Source: an uncultured bacterium (GTDB lineage Bacteria; Cyanobacteriota; Vampirovibrionia; Obscuribacterales; Obscuribacteraceae). From it: 49,189 nt of DNA. The notes below the pieces were generated by a model. It did not search any database, was not told the origin of the DNA, and worked only from the letters and a program-made list of their open reading frames with translations. Position numbers and translations under genes: made by a program. Numbering within the stretch: position 1 is the stretch's first letter; each line of letters begins with the position of its first letter. The stretch lies in assembly GCA_903835185.1 (NCBI GenBank), contig CAILLX010000096.1, positions 1 to 49,189 on the forward strand, in the 5' to 3' direction. This document shows positions 25,563-34,164 of the stretch, piece by piece.

Positions 25563-26513
25563 CTAGATTTGCCTGGCTAGACAGTCCAATTGCTGACTGA
25601 ACCAGGAGATTGTTTTCTCCAGACCACTCTTCAAGTCCACCTGCGGCGACCAGTCAAGAAGCTTTCTTGCTCTACTTATATCTGGAAGCCTGCGCCGTGG
25701 ATCATCAACAGGTAAAGGCTCAAACACTACCTGACTCTTTGCTCCTGTCAGCTGTTTCACAAGCTGAGCTAGCTCCAGAACAGTAAACTCGACAGGATTG
25801 CCCAAATTTACAGGCTCATGATAGTCCACAGCCATGAGCCTTATAAACCCTTCAATAAGGTCTGAGACATACTGAAAGCTACGAGTCTGCTTGCCCTCAC
25901 CATAGATAGTAAGCTCTCGCCCGGACAGAGCCTGAGATATAAAGTTGGAGACTACTCGACCATCATTTACACGCAAGCGTGGACCGTAACAGTTAAAAAT
26001 CCTGACGATACGGGTATCTAAACCGTGCTTCTGGTTATAGGCCACAGTCAAAGCCTCAGCAAAGCGCTTCGACTCATCGTAAACCCCCCGCGGACCAATC
26101 GGATTAACACAGCCCCAGTAGCTTTCAGACTGAGGATGCACTTCAGGGTCACCATAAACTTCTGAAGTACTGGCAAGCAAGTACTTGCATGATTTCGCTT
26201 TGGCTAATCCAAGCGTATTGTGAGTACCTAGAGAGTTGACCTTCATCGTCTGGATAGGCAGCTCCAGGTAGTCGACCGGACTGGCCGGACTAGCCAGATG
26301 TATCACCCAGTCTAACGGTCCAATCATATGAATATGATTGGACACATTATGATGAATAAATTCGAAGCGCGGATCTGCTCTATGTGAATCAATATTCGCC
26401 AGGTTGCCTGTGATCAAATTGTCCATGACAGTGACATAGTGCCCGTCAGCCAGCAACCTGTCAGTCAGGTGAGATCCAATAAACCCGGCTCCGCCCGTGA
26501 TGAGAATCCTCAT
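25563..26513 (-). CDS. uxs: UDP-glucuronate decarboxylase (UDP-xylose synthase)
   Basis: 316 residues of the extended short-chain dehydrogenase family. The NAD-binding motif GGAGFIG is at residues 7-13, the catalytic set is T116/E118 (STSEVYG) with Y145 and K149 (YDESK). The signature blocks [25 protein letters not shown] and [14 protein letters not shown] are typical of UXS, which converts UDP-glucuronate to UDP-xylose with loss of CO2. It overlaps the preceding ugd by four bases (ATGA), so the two are translationally coupled. No membrane segment is present, and the enzyme should be cytosolic. Distinguishing UXS from the decarboxylase of ArnA rests on these signature blocks. Confidence 0.9.
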   Translation of the reverse strand: MRILITGGAGFIGSHLTDRLLADGHYVTVMDNLITGNLANIDSHRADPRFEFIHHNVSNHIHMIGPLDWVIHLASPASPVDYLELPIQTMKVNSLGTHNTLGLAKAKSCKYLLASTSEVYGDPEVHPQSESYWGCVNPIGPRGVYDESKRFAEALTVAYNQKHGLDTRIVRIFNCYGPRLRVNDGRVVSNFISQALSGRELTIYGEGKQTRSFQYVSDLIEGFIRLMAVDYHEPVNLGNPVEFTVLELAQLVKQLTGAKSQVVFEPLPVDDPRRRLPDISRARKLLDWSPQVDLKSGLEKTISWFSQQLDCLARQI

Positions 26514-27901
26514 CTGCCAACTCCCCTGTAGACAAAACCAGAGGCAATCAAGCTCTTCTCTGATAAGAAATTTCGTCCATCAATAATAAGCGGACGTCTC
26601 ATTGCCACAGCAATCTCTTTCCAGTCAGGGTGCCTGAACTGCTCCCACTCGGTTACAAGAACAAGCCCGTCGCAACCGGAGGCAAGATCTTCAAGACTAG
26701 AGCAATAACCAATCTCAAGACCCGGATGCAAGCGAGCACAAATCTCCATACTTACCGGATCATAAGCCTTCACTTCAGCACCCATCTTGAGCAATTTATC
26801 AGCTATGCTCAGACTGGGAGCATCCCTTAAATCATCAGTATTAGGCTTAAATGAAAGCCCCATGAGACCAATTGTGCGTCCTTTGATAATCTTCAGTTCT
26901 TCCTGCAACTTAGTGATAACTGTCAGCCTCTGACGCTTATTGACTGCCATTGTCGATTCCAGAAGAGCTGTTTGACAGTTGTATTCACGAGCAACGTCAA
27001 TTAGAGCATTAATATCTTTGCCGAAGCAGCTACCACCCCAGCCAACACCAGCAGAGAGAAATTTAGACCCAATACGCTTATCAAGCCCAATTCCATGCAT
27101 CACCTGCAGTATATCGGCACCAACTTTTTCACATAGTCCCGAAATCTCGTTAGCAAAGCTAATTTTCATACCGAGAAAAGCGTTGGCCGAGTACTTGATC
27201 ATCTCTGCCGAGGCTAGATCTGTAACTACGAAAGGAGCATCACAAATATAGTCAGGACGCGGCACGCAAGCAGGAGCAACAAAATTTTGTTCCAATATCG
27301 GGCAGTACAACTCTCTCATTCTGGCAATTGCTTCTTCATCGCCAGAGCCGACCACTACACGATCTGGATAAAGACTATCAGAGATAGCACTACCTTCACG
27401 TAAGAATTCAGGATTGCTGACTACAACAAAAGACGGACCCTGAGATCTTGCAGAACGAGCAGGAACAGTCTGTACTGTTTGCAGACCCTGGCTAACCAGC
27501 ATCTCGACCCAGTTGCCGGAACCGACCGGCACTGTTGATTTGTTTACAACAATGCGGCGTTTTTCACAGTCCAGTGCGGCTCCTATCGCCTTAGCAGCTG
27601 CGACTACTTGAGAAAGATCTGGCTCACCATCGCTCTTAGCAGGCGTGCCTACTGCAATAAAGATAATTTCAGAACGCTTTACTGCGTCACCTAAATTACT
27701 CGAGAACTCAAGAGTACCGTTAGCTGAACATTCACCGATAAACTGATCTAATCCAGGCTCATAAAATGGTGACTTCCCGGACTTGAGCGACAGCAAACGC
27801 CTCTCATCTGCGTCAACAGCAATAACATTATTGCCAAAATAGGCAAGACACGCGCTGGTTACTAACCCGACATAGCCAGCACCGATGACACAAACATCCA
27901 C
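26510..27901 (-). CDS. ugd: UDP-glucose 6-dehydrogenase
   Basis: 463 residues. GAGYVG (7-12) binds NAD, K236 and N240 lie in the [10 protein letters not shown] helix and the nucleophilic cysteine is C292 in [10 protein letters not shown]. The C-terminal domain with [16 protein letters not shown] binds the UDP-sugar. It oxidises UDP-glucose to UDP-glucuronate in two steps, supplying the substrate of the coupled UXS gene. The protein is slightly longer than the usual 430-450 residues because of Pro/Arg/Ser-rich sequence near 145-157 and a Cys-containing insertion near 205-222. The start is GTG at 27901 with GGGAG about ten bases upstream. Together the two genes make UDP-xylose, probably for extracellular polysaccharide or lipopolysaccharide. 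Confidence 0.93.
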   Translation of the reverse strand: MDVCVIGAGYVGLVTSACLAYFGNNVIAVDADERRLLSLKSGKSPFYEPGLDQFIGECSANGTLEFSSNLGDAVKRSEIIFIAVGTPAKSDGEPDLSQVVAAAKAIGAALDCEKRRIVVNKSTVPVGSGNWVEMLVSQGLQTVQTVPARSARSQGPSFVVVSNPEFLREGSAISDSLYPDRVVVGSGDEEAIARMRELYCPILEQNFVAPACVPRPDYICDAPFVVTDLASAEMIKYSANAFLGMKISFANEISGLCEKVGADILQVMHGIGLDKRIGSKFLSAGVGWGGSCFGKDINALIDVAREYNCQTALLESTMAVNKRQRLTVITKLQEELKIIKGRTIGLMGLSFKPNTDDLRDAPSLSIADKLLKMGAEVKAYDPVSMEICARLHPGLEIGYCSSLEDLASGCDGLVLVTEWEQFRHPDWKEIAVAMRRPLIIDGRNFLSEKSLIASGFVYRGVGR

Positions 27902-27943
27902 TGATTAAAACTCCCGAAACGACACTATTTCATATTCTAGAGC

Positions 27944-27973
27944 TTGGCTCCAGAAGTTGCGCTTAAATATAAC
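27944..27973 (+). promoter_or_regulatory. possible mazG promoter
   Basis: TTGGCT (27944-27949) and TATAAC (27968-27973) are separated by 18 bp on the plus strand, about 47 bp before the preferred mazG start. The -10 matches 5/6 and the -35 only in TTG. It lies in the short gap divergent from ugd. Confidence 0.35.
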
Positions 27974-28019
27974 AGATGCTTGTGATAGGCTCATGATATT
28001 CGACTTATTGGAGTTGCCG

Positions 28020-28814
28020 ATGTCTTCATACTTAGATCAATTCATCTCCACCATAGCTCGGCTGCGGGCTCCTGATGGCTGCCCGTGGGATAAAGAGCAG
28101 ACTCACACCACGCTAGCGCGTTATCTTCTCGAAGAAGCATATGAGGTACTGGAGGCGATCCATCTTGAAAGCCCTCAACTCTTGAAAGAGGAGCTCGGCG
28201 ATCTTCTCCTGCAGATAGTCCTTAACGCGCAGATTGCCAGCGAAGAAGGACATTTCAACATTCAAGACGTTGCTCGCTCAGTTAACGATAAGATGCTCAG
28301 CCGGCATCCACATGTCTTTGCTGACTCCAAAGTAAATACTCCCGACGAAGTGGTAGCACAATGGGAAGAGTTAAAACATCGCGAAAAGCTCTCAGCCAAT
28401 ATTAATACTTCAGCAATCGATGGCGTGCCACGCACCCTGCCAGCTCTCCTGCAGGCGCTTAAAATCTCAGAACGTGCAGTGACGCAAGGATTCGAATGGG
28501 AGAACGAAGAAGAGATCTGGAGCCAGCTGGATAGTGAACTGGCAGAGCTCAGAGAGGCAATTGCAGCGCCACCACACGACAGTCGCAGGCGCAATATAGA
28601 TCTTGAACTTGGTGATGTTTTCTTCACTCTCGTCAACATCTCCCGCTGGCAGCGGCTGAACCCAGAAGAGTCATTACTATTGGCAACAGAAAAATTCAAG
28701 CAACGCTTCCGCAAAATGGAAGAGATCTCGGTGAGACCGCTCAAAGAGCTGGCAAAAGCAGAGCTAGAGCTGCTCTGGCATCAAGCCAAAAGTTCGCTTG
28801 CTGACGAGGCTTGA
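28020..28814 (+). CDS. mazG: nucleoside triphosphate pyrophosphohydrolase MazG
   Basis: 264 residues from the ATG at 28020, close to the 263 residues of the E. coli enzyme. That start has GGAG six bases upstream, while the in-frame ATG at 27993 and TTG at 27957 have worse context. The N-terminal MazG domain has the Mg2+-binding helices E38-E39-x-x-E42 (LLEEAYE) and E58-x-x-D61 (EELGD), after the diagnostic APDGCPWDKEQTH segment. A second MazG-like repeat begins near residue 155 with SELAELREAI and LELGDVFF. The enzyme hydrolyses NTPs and dNTPs to monophosphates and pyrophosphate, cleaning aberrant nucleotides. It is monocistronic here, convergent with ftsQ. Confidence 0.95.
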   Translation: MSSYLDQFISTIARLRAPDGCPWDKEQTHTTLARYLLEEAYEVLEAIHLESPQLLKEELGDLLLQIVLNAQIASEEGHFNIQDVARSVNDKMLSRHPHVFADSKVNTPDEVVAQWEELKHREKLSANINTSAIDGVPRTLPALLQALKISERAVTQGFEWENEEEIWSQLDSELAELREAIAAPPHDSRRRNIDLELGDVFFTLVNISRWQRLNPEESLLLATEKFKQRFRKMEEISVRPLKELAKAELELLWHQAKSSLADEA

Positions 28815-28841
28815 ACACGCCGCTCAAACAGCTGACGGAAT

Positions 28842-29681
28842 TTACTGTGCCTGCTTGCCGACAGAGTCATGCCGGGATGAGTCAACCTTGGCCACTTTGA
28901 GCGGAATATTATTATCAAGCGACAGATCAATGTAATCAAGATCGCCTTTTACCTGGTCCAGAGCTGGAACAACCGAGGCCAGGCGCCCAAGCCTTCTGGT
29001 GAGAGTCGAGTCGGCAACACCAAGTTTCAAGCGCAGATTGCCATCTTGAACAACAATATTTTGTAAATTGCGCATGTCTACTGAATCAACTTTCTGACCT
29101 GTCTGAGAGGCGACAAAAGCTACCCATGCTGCCCACTGAGAAACATCAGCTTTTGTCAGCTTCATCCCGTCCGGTCCATAAATCTTAAATTCAGGTCGAA
29201 TGACATTAGGAAACTCATCTACCGGAATCATTCTGCCTGTCTCAGCAATCACAGCAACACCTGGACCATCTGTAGTTGTGGCAAATGTAGCCCAGGGAAA
29301 CTCTTCAAGCACCTGCACTACCAGATGCGGACGCGGCAAAACATAACGGCGCACAAAAGCATATCTCACTGCTTCAAGAGAACGCACACGCGCTTCCAGG
29401 TTCTTTGGGTCCAGCTTGTAGATAAGTTTGCCTGCACATCCGGAGAGAGCGCCTCGCACCTGCTCGACATCAACAACTTGATTCCCCTGAACAATAATGT
29501 CTCTTTCGGCATCGGCTAACGACCAGGGCAGGAAAAGAAAACCGCTGGCTGCTCCAGCTAAGAGCAGAAACAAAGAAAGATAACGTACTACCTGGCGGCG
29601 CACTCTGGCTCTCTTAGCCAGCTTGCGTCGCTCACGCCGGCTGCGAATCAAGTCTTGTCTCTCTTGAAGGCGCAAGTTCAT
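28842..29681 (-). CDS. ftsQ: cell division protein FtsQ
   Basis: 280 residues from the ATG at 29681, which overlaps the dapF stop as ATGA. An upstream in-frame start would run deep into dapF. A very basic cytoplasmic tail (residues 1-30) precedes one membrane helix (about 31-53), then a POTRA domain (about 60-130: DIIVQGNQVVDVEQVR and so on to LEEFPWATF) and a beta-rich C-terminal domain. This is the FtsQ/DivIB layout, a bitopic divisome protein that bridges FtsB/FtsL and the septal synthase. Sequence similarity in this family is low, so the name rests on layout, the POTRA pattern and the company of dapF and the nearby division genes. Confidence 0.82.
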   Translation of the reverse strand: MNLRLQERQDLIRSRRERRKLAKRARVRRQVVRYLSLFLLLAGAASGFLFLPWSLADAERDIIVQGNQVVDVEQVRGALSGCAGKLIYKLDPKNLEARVRSLEAVRYAFVRRYVLPRPHLVVQVLEEFPWATFATTTDGPGVAVIAETGRMIPVDEFPNVIRPEFKIYGPDGMKLTKADVSQWAAWVAFVASQTGQKVDSVDMRNLQNIVVQDGNLRLKLGVADSTLTRRLGRLASVVPALDQVKGDLDYIDLSLDNNIPLKVAKVDSSRHDSVGKQAQ

Positions 29682-30586
29682 GTTAACTGAACCTCCGCAG
29701 ACAGGCACGCCAGGTCAACCTCACCAGCAAAACTCTCCCTGGCAGGTCCTGTAAGCCGCACATGGTTGTCCCGGACGCTCCAATCTACAATGAGCGAACC
29801 ACCGGGAATGACAACTGTTGCCGACCGATCGAGCAGATCTTGCAAAACTCCCGCAACCAGAACGGCAGCCGCTCCAGAAGCACATGCTAAAGTAGCCCCA
29901 CAGCCACGCTCCCAGACAAGCACACGCACCCGCTGCCTGCTTTCAGTGTAAGCGAACTCAACATTTACGCCTTGCGGAAAGGCTGGCAGCCTCTGAATTG
30001 TTTTTGCCAGTTCTGCCAGATTTTCTTCCGCAAAAGCTGGATTAAAGATAACGCAGTGCGGGTTTCCCATGCTCACACAGGTTATCTCAACTATGCTTGG
30101 GCCTGCAGTCAGAGATTCTTTAACAACATGGTTGCGGACAGTTCCGGACATCGGAATTTCAGAGCTTGCCAGAATTGGCTCGCCCAGATCAATTGTTATT
30201 TCATCAGCCGATGCAAAGTGAACTGGAACTGCTCCAATGGCAGTTTTAATAGTGAAATCAGGCGGCTCAACCAATCGGCGCTCAACTGCCCAGAGGGCCA
30301 GACAACGCAGTCCGTTGCCACAGATCCTTGCACCAGAGCCGTCACTATTGACATAATGCCATCCAATCTGTCCGCTATGCCCAGAAGCAGATCGCGCCAC
30401 AATTAAACCGTCAGCCCCTACTCCAAAGTGCCTGTCGCACAAAAGGCGGGCCGCCCGGCTAGATTCGCCTTCCCAATCTTGTTCAGACACAGGGAAAGCT
30501 TTCTTTAAGTTATCCTCTGACACAACAACAAAGTCGTTGCCCAACGCCTGCATCTTAGTAAATGGCAGCACCTGCTGGGCAGACAT
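29678..30586 (-). CDS. dapF: diaminopimelate epimerase
   Basis: 302 residues from the ATG at 30586, which starts MSAQQVLPFTKMQALGNDF and so matches the usual N-terminus of DapF. An earlier ATG at 30739 would add 51 unlike residues and would cover a TATAAT box at 30675-30680. The two catalytic cysteines are C89 (RICGNGLRC) and C235 (GATLACASGA), with the substrate motifs GNDF, NSDGS, MGNPHC and WERGCG. It interconverts LL- and meso-diaminopimelate for lysine and peptidoglycan synthesis. It is translationally coupled to ftsQ. The CAS in place of the common CGT/CGS after the second cysteine is a small deviation. Confidence 0.95.
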   Translation of the reverse strand: MSAQQVLPFTKMQALGNDFVVVSEDNLKKAFPVSEQDWEGESSRAARLLCDRHFGVGADGLIVARSASGHSGQIGWHYVNSDGSGARICGNGLRCLALWAVERRLVEPPDFTIKTAIGAVPVHFASADEITIDLGEPILASSEIPMSGTVRNHVVKESLTAGPSIVEITCVSMGNPHCVIFNPAFAEENLAELAKTIQRLPAFPQGVNVEFAYTESRQRVRVLVWERGCGATLACASGAAAVLVAGVLQDLLDRSATVVIPGGSLIVDWSVRDNHVRLTGPARESFAGEVDLACLSAEVQLT

Positions 30587-30906
30587 TCTGCTCGCTAGAA
30601 CCTGCTTAGACCTGTCAGCATGCTCACTTGGCAACTGCACTACCTCATAGAAGCCAGCAATCTTCAACCAGACGATTATACAGCTTTGACCTTGACATGG
30701 CTTAAGCATCGGGCAGGATTCAGATGGCAACACAGTCATCCGTCAAGCAGCAGTCAAATATGGTCAATGATTTATTTGCAGGCAATGAATACTTATACCG
30801 CAATCAGCCAGGAGAACTCAATCCGCCGAGCAAGCGCTGGCAGTTGCCATACAGCTAAAATATATGGCAGTAGCCATCTAATCATTGTAAGTCTAAAGGC
30901 AGGGCG
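30587..30906. promoter_or_regulatory. divergent dapF / aminopeptidase intergenic region with TATAAT on the minus strand
   Basis: 320 bases between dapF and the D-aminopeptidase gene. On the minus strand a perfect TATAAT occurs at 30675-30680, preceded by TG. The predicted transcription start near 30668 gives dapF a leader of about 80 nt. No good -35 was seen at the right distance. For the plus-strand gene only a GGCAGGG ribosome binding site just before the ATG is clear. Confidence 0.4.
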
Positions 30907-31743
30907 ATGCGGGTATACCTTTCGGTAGACATTGAAGGCATTAACGGGATTGTGCACTCCAGCCAGACACAGCCCGGAGAGCCCGGTTATGAACGTTCAG
31001 TACAACTGATGCACCAGGAGACTAACGCTGTCATAGAAGGTGCACTGGCAGCAGGAGCAGCCGAAGTCATAGTCAACGACGCTCACTATGATATGCGCAA
31101 TCTCCGCCCAGAGCTGCTTCATCCACAAGCCAAACTGATAAGCGGCTGGCAAAAGCCTTATTCTATGGTCTCCGGTGTCGACAAGCAGGTTGATGTCGCC
31201 TGCTTTGTCGGCTATCACAGCCGCGCCGGCACTGCTCGCGGTGTCTTAAGTCACACATATCGCGCTCAGGTATTTTATGACGTCAAACTGAACGGCGTCT
31301 CAGTAGGTGAGACCGGACTGAATGCTGCCCTGGCAGGCCGTTTTGGCGTCCCAATTGCTCTTATCACTGGCGACGATGTTGTCTGTGCCGAAGCGGCCGA
31401 GCTTATTGGTCCTGTTGCCTTAGTGCCTGTGAAAACAGCTCTTTCACGCTATGCGGCACTCTTTTCTCCTCCTTGCGAGCTACTTGAGACTCTGCGCACA
31501 CAGACAGAAAAAGCTCTCAGCTCACGAAAGAGCTGGCAGCTCTTTCGCCCAGCTAACCGGTCAACTTTGACTATTACTTTCTTTGATCCAGCTATGGCAG
31601 ATGGAGCTGAGCTTTTGCCTGAAGTCCAGAGAACTGGGGCGCGAGAAGTTGAATTCAGCCATGAAGACTATGCTGTAGTTTTCAAACTCATGCTGGCTGT
31701 TGGCGTGATCGGCTCTTCCCGCCGGGACTCTTTCTTCTCTTAG
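30907..31743 (+). CDS. M55-family D-aminopeptidase (DppA-like)
   Basis: 278 residues, near the 274 of B. subtilis DppA. The zinc-binding set is visible: D8 and E10 (SVDIEG), H60 (NDAHYD), H104 (GYHSRAG) and E135 (GETG). H116 in LSHTY lies where DppA has its proposed nucleophile H115. Members hydrolyse D-amino-acid peptides such as D-Ala-D-Ala, in self-compartmentalised decamers in the cytoplasm. In this neighbourhood of dapF, ftsQ and ftsI it may recycle or trim peptidoglycan stem peptides, but the family is also used for peptide nutrition. The ATG at 30907 has AGGGCG immediately upstream. Confidence 0.9.
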   Translation: MRVYLSVDIEGINGIVHSSQTQPGEPGYERSVQLMHQETNAVIEGALAAGAAEVIVNDAHYDMRNLRPELLHPQAKLISGWQKPYSMVSGVDKQVDVACFVGYHSRAGTARGVLSHTYRAQVFYDVKLNGVSVGETGLNAALAGRFGVPIALITGDDVVCAEAAELIGPVALVPVKTALSRYAALFSPPCELLETLRTQTEKALSSRKSWQLFRPANRSTLTITFFDPAMADGAELLPEVQRTGAREVEFSHEDYAVVFKLMLAVGVIGSSRRDSFFS

Positions 31744-31915
31744 GCTTACCACCGTAATGGCGCTGCTCGCTTACTGTCGTTAAGGCCTATTAAGTTTTTG
31801 CAAATTTAAGCTATTTTTCGAGGGTTAACAGCCTGTCCCGGGTAATAAACCAGTGGTGGCATTCTTCTTGCAACACGTCCTTGGGCACACCTTCTCCACT
31901 TCTCTGGTTACGGGC

Positions 31916-32383
31916 ATGTTCCACCCTTCTCCCCAGCATGTATATCTGACGCAACAGGTAATAGCCCTGAACCAGAGCTACCCGTGCCCACGTTGCACTG
32001 GCGGCATGATGGAACCGTATGGTTTAACAGAGACACTCAAGTGCACTGTCTGCAAGCGCATTTATGTCCCTTTACGAGGCGGGCGTTATCTTTATCCTGC
32101 TCGTTCTATTGGCTGGCGTATAGCGCCCACCTTCTGGTGGGACGGCTTTAAGTGGCACTGGGCTGGCACAACTGCTACAGGTCGCCAGCTAGCAGCGATA
32201 GTAATGTTAAGCCTTCTGCCCGTAACAGCTATCTACCTGGCTATCTCTTTAAACCTTTGGAACGGGCGTCCAGAGTGGTGCCACCCTGCCCTCTTGACAC
32301 TTGTGACCGGACTCTTCGCCCTTCAACTTGTTTATCTCATCTGTTGGGATTTCAACTACCACTCAAAGCAGCGCTACCACTAG
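31916..32383 (+). CDS. hypothetical small zinc-ribbon membrane protein
   Basis: 155 residues from the ATG at 31916. A GTG at 31853 would add 21 hydrophobic residues and cannot be excluded. An N-terminal zinc ribbon has two CxxC knuckles (YPCPRCTGG and LKCTVCKRI, about 20 residues apart), followed by an aromatic stretch (PTFWWDGFKWHWAG) and two membrane helices (about residues 90-110 and 125-145). No family was recognised. The layout suggests a membrane-tethered protein with its zinc ribbon in the cytoplasm. It stands between the aminopeptidase and the rsmH cluster on the same strand, with gaps of roughly 170 and 290 bp. Confidence 0.6.
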   Translation: MFHPSPQHVYLTQQVIALNQSYPCPRCTGGMMEPYGLTETLKCTVCKRIYVPLRGGRYLYPARSIGWRIAPTFWWDGFKWHWAGTTATGRQLAAIVMLSLLPVTAIYLAISLNLWNGRPEWCHPALLTLVTGLFALQLVYLICWDFNYHSKQRYH

Positions 32384-32613
32384 CCCCTTTAGTATAAACA
32401 TATTACAGTCAGCTTATTGACAAGCCGCTACTGTTGCATCCCTCTTGCCCGGGCAGACATCTGCGAACATGTCGCCCACACCCCAGAGGCTTTTCCACTC
32501 ACGAGCACAGCTGCCGGATCTCGTTAAGACCCGATACCGTTCCCTTCACTCATACCTGTACCTGCAGCGGTCTGTTGCTACGCATATGCTCGGGTCGGTC
32601 CCGACACCTTATC

Positions 32614-32668
32614 TAAACGTTATTACGTTTAAACCGCCAATCCGCAGTCGTTCTGACTCGTTTATAAT
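32614..32668 (+). promoter_or_regulatory. possible rsmH promoter: hairpin and TATAAT close to the start codon
   Basis: A 7-bp stem with a TATT loop (TAAACGT, 32614-32620, with ACGTTTA, 32625-32631) is followed by a perfect TATAAT at 32663-32668. Only six bases separate that box from the rsmH ATG at 32675. No ribosome binding site fits between them and no -35 hexamer is seen 16-18 bp upstream. If the box is used, the mRNA would be leaderless. The rest of the 291-bp gap (32384-32674) contains no gene. Confidence 0.4.
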
Positions 32669-32674
32669 GCGGCT

Positions 32675-33634
32675 ATGCAACACTCTCCCAGCAATTCTCA
32701 CACTCCGGTCATGCTTGAGCAGGCTATGGAGTTTCTCAATGTTCGTCCAGGACTGGACTATGTCGACGCCACAGCTGGTGCCGGCGGTCATCTGCAAGAG
32801 ATTATCAGGCTACAGGCAGGAGCCGGCAGAGTTATTGGCATAGACCGAGACAGCAGCTCTCTTGAACGCCTGGCAGAGAAAGTGGGCGATACTGCTCAGC
32901 TTGTGCACGCCAACTACTGCGATATTGAGCAAGTGCTGACCGACCTGGGGATTCACACTATAAAAGGTGGCATCCTGGCAGACCTGGGAGTGTCATCAAT
33001 GCAGATTGATAATGCTGCCAGAGGATTCAGTTTCCTTGCCGACGGACCGCTTGACATGCGGATGGATCCATCTGCAAAGCTGACTGCTGCTCAGCTTATC
33101 AATTCAGCTTCCGAACGAGAACTAGCCGATATCATTTATAGATATGGTGAAGAGCGCCAGGCAAGAAGAATTGCCCGCTCAATAGTGGCAAAACGCCCGC
33201 TCAATACTACAGGAGAGCTTGCTGAGCTGGTCAGAGGCTGCTTGAAGAGCTCTTATTCAGCTGCTACCGGGCGGCGCGACAGATCACACCCGGCAACACG
33301 TACATTTCAAGCTGTGCGTATAGCTGTCAACCAGGAACTGGAAAGCCTTGAAAAATTCTTACATGCTGCCTTAAAAGTTCTTGCTCCAGGCGCCCGGCTT
33401 GTCATCATCACTTTTCATAGTTTGGAAGATCGCTTAGTTAAGCAAATTTTCAGGGAAGCAGCCTCAGAGTGCCTCTGCCCACCGCGGCAGCCGGTCTGTA
33501 CCTGCCATCACGAGCCCGAATTGCTGATAATGACTCGAAAACCGGCACTTCCATGTGACAAAGAAGTGCTTGCCAATCCCCGTAGTCGTAGTGCTAAACT
33601 ACGGGCTGGAGAAAAGGCCGCTTCAGGGAGATGA
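32675..33634 (+). CDS. rsmH: 16S rRNA m4C1402 methyltransferase RsmH
   Basis: 319 residues. It begins HTPVMLEQAMEFL, the usual RsmH opening, followed by the SAM-binding loop DATAGAGGH, GIDRDSS, the DLGVSSMQIDNAARGFSF block and DGPLDMRMD, and ends with the VITFHSLEDR and NPRSRSAKLR motifs. It N4-methylates C1402 of 16S rRNA using S-adenosylmethionine. As in most bacteria it opens a division and cell-wall cluster: ftsL begins two bases after its stop. Confidence 0.96.
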   Translation: MQHSPSNSHTPVMLEQAMEFLNVRPGLDYVDATAGAGGHLQEIIRLQAGAGRVIGIDRDSSSLERLAEKVGDTAQLVHANYCDIEQVLTDLGIHTIKGGILADLGVSSMQIDNAARGFSFLADGPLDMRMDPSAKLTAAQLINSASERELADIIYRYGEERQARRIARSIVAKRPLNTTGELAELVRGCLKSSYSAATGRRDRSHPATRTFQAVRIAVNQELESLEKFLHAALKVLAPGARLVIITFHSLEDRLVKQIFREAASECLCPPRQPVCTCHHEPELLIMTRKPALPCDKEVLANPRSRSAKLRAGEKAASGR

Positions 33635-33635
33635 C

Positions 33636-34091
33636 ATGCACAGTTTGGAGCCCGCACGGAGTCTAGCCGCCCGGCAGCAGGAATATATACGCAAGATTGA
33701 TGCGTCAGTACCTTACCCGCATGTCGTACCGGTTTTGGTCCCCGCACGAGCACGGCGGCACGCCCCTCTTTTAGTCAAAGCTAATCATGTTCTGCGTACC
33801 ACTCTTATCGCTCTGTGCGGTATTGCAATTCTTGGCTACGGCTTGGATGTGGCAGCATCTAATGATGTCGGCAAGCTACAAGAACAAGCACGCAGACTCT
33901 CCGAGCAAAATACTGAACTTTCTGCTCAGCTTCTGCGAGTAATCTCTTTCCAGGGGATTCAAGACAACGCTCTCGGGAGCCTTGGACTGCGCGTGCCAGA
34001 GCAGGTCCTGATAGCTAAAGAAGTTCAGCCATATCCGCTCGTCCCATTCCAAGCACAGAAGCACCATCTGCCTCTCATGGCAGGCTACTAG
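33636..34091 (+). CDS. ftsL: FtsL-like cell division protein
   Basis: 151 residues from the ATG at 33636, one base after the rsmH stop, with GGGAG eight bases upstream. A basic cytoplasmic part (1-50) precedes one membrane helix (about 52-75) and a coiled-coil heptad stretch (about 77-105, DVGKLQEQARRLSEQNTEL). That is the FtsL/FtsB layout of bitopic divisome proteins that pair with FtsQ and the septal synthase. Sequence in this family is poorly conserved, so the name rests on topology and on its place between rsmH and ftsI. Confidence 0.8.
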   Translation: MHSLEPARSLAARQQEYIRKIDASVPYPHVVPVLVPARARRHAPLLVKANHVLRTTLIALCGIAILGYGLDVAASNDVGKLQEQARRLSEQNTELSAQLLRVISFQGIQDNALGSLGLRVPEQVLIAKEVQPYPLVPFQAQKHHLPLMAGY

Positions 34092-34164
34092 CCGAGAAGT
34101 CCCGGCAGGACATCATTTCGCCCTGGACAAACTGAGGGCTCAGCAGCGGAGCGCTTATAGCTTT

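Noticed and set aside
30587-30739. 51-residue N-terminal extension of DapF
   Set aside because: The extension does not resemble DapF and covers a TATAAT box. The downstream ATG gives the normal family N-terminus.
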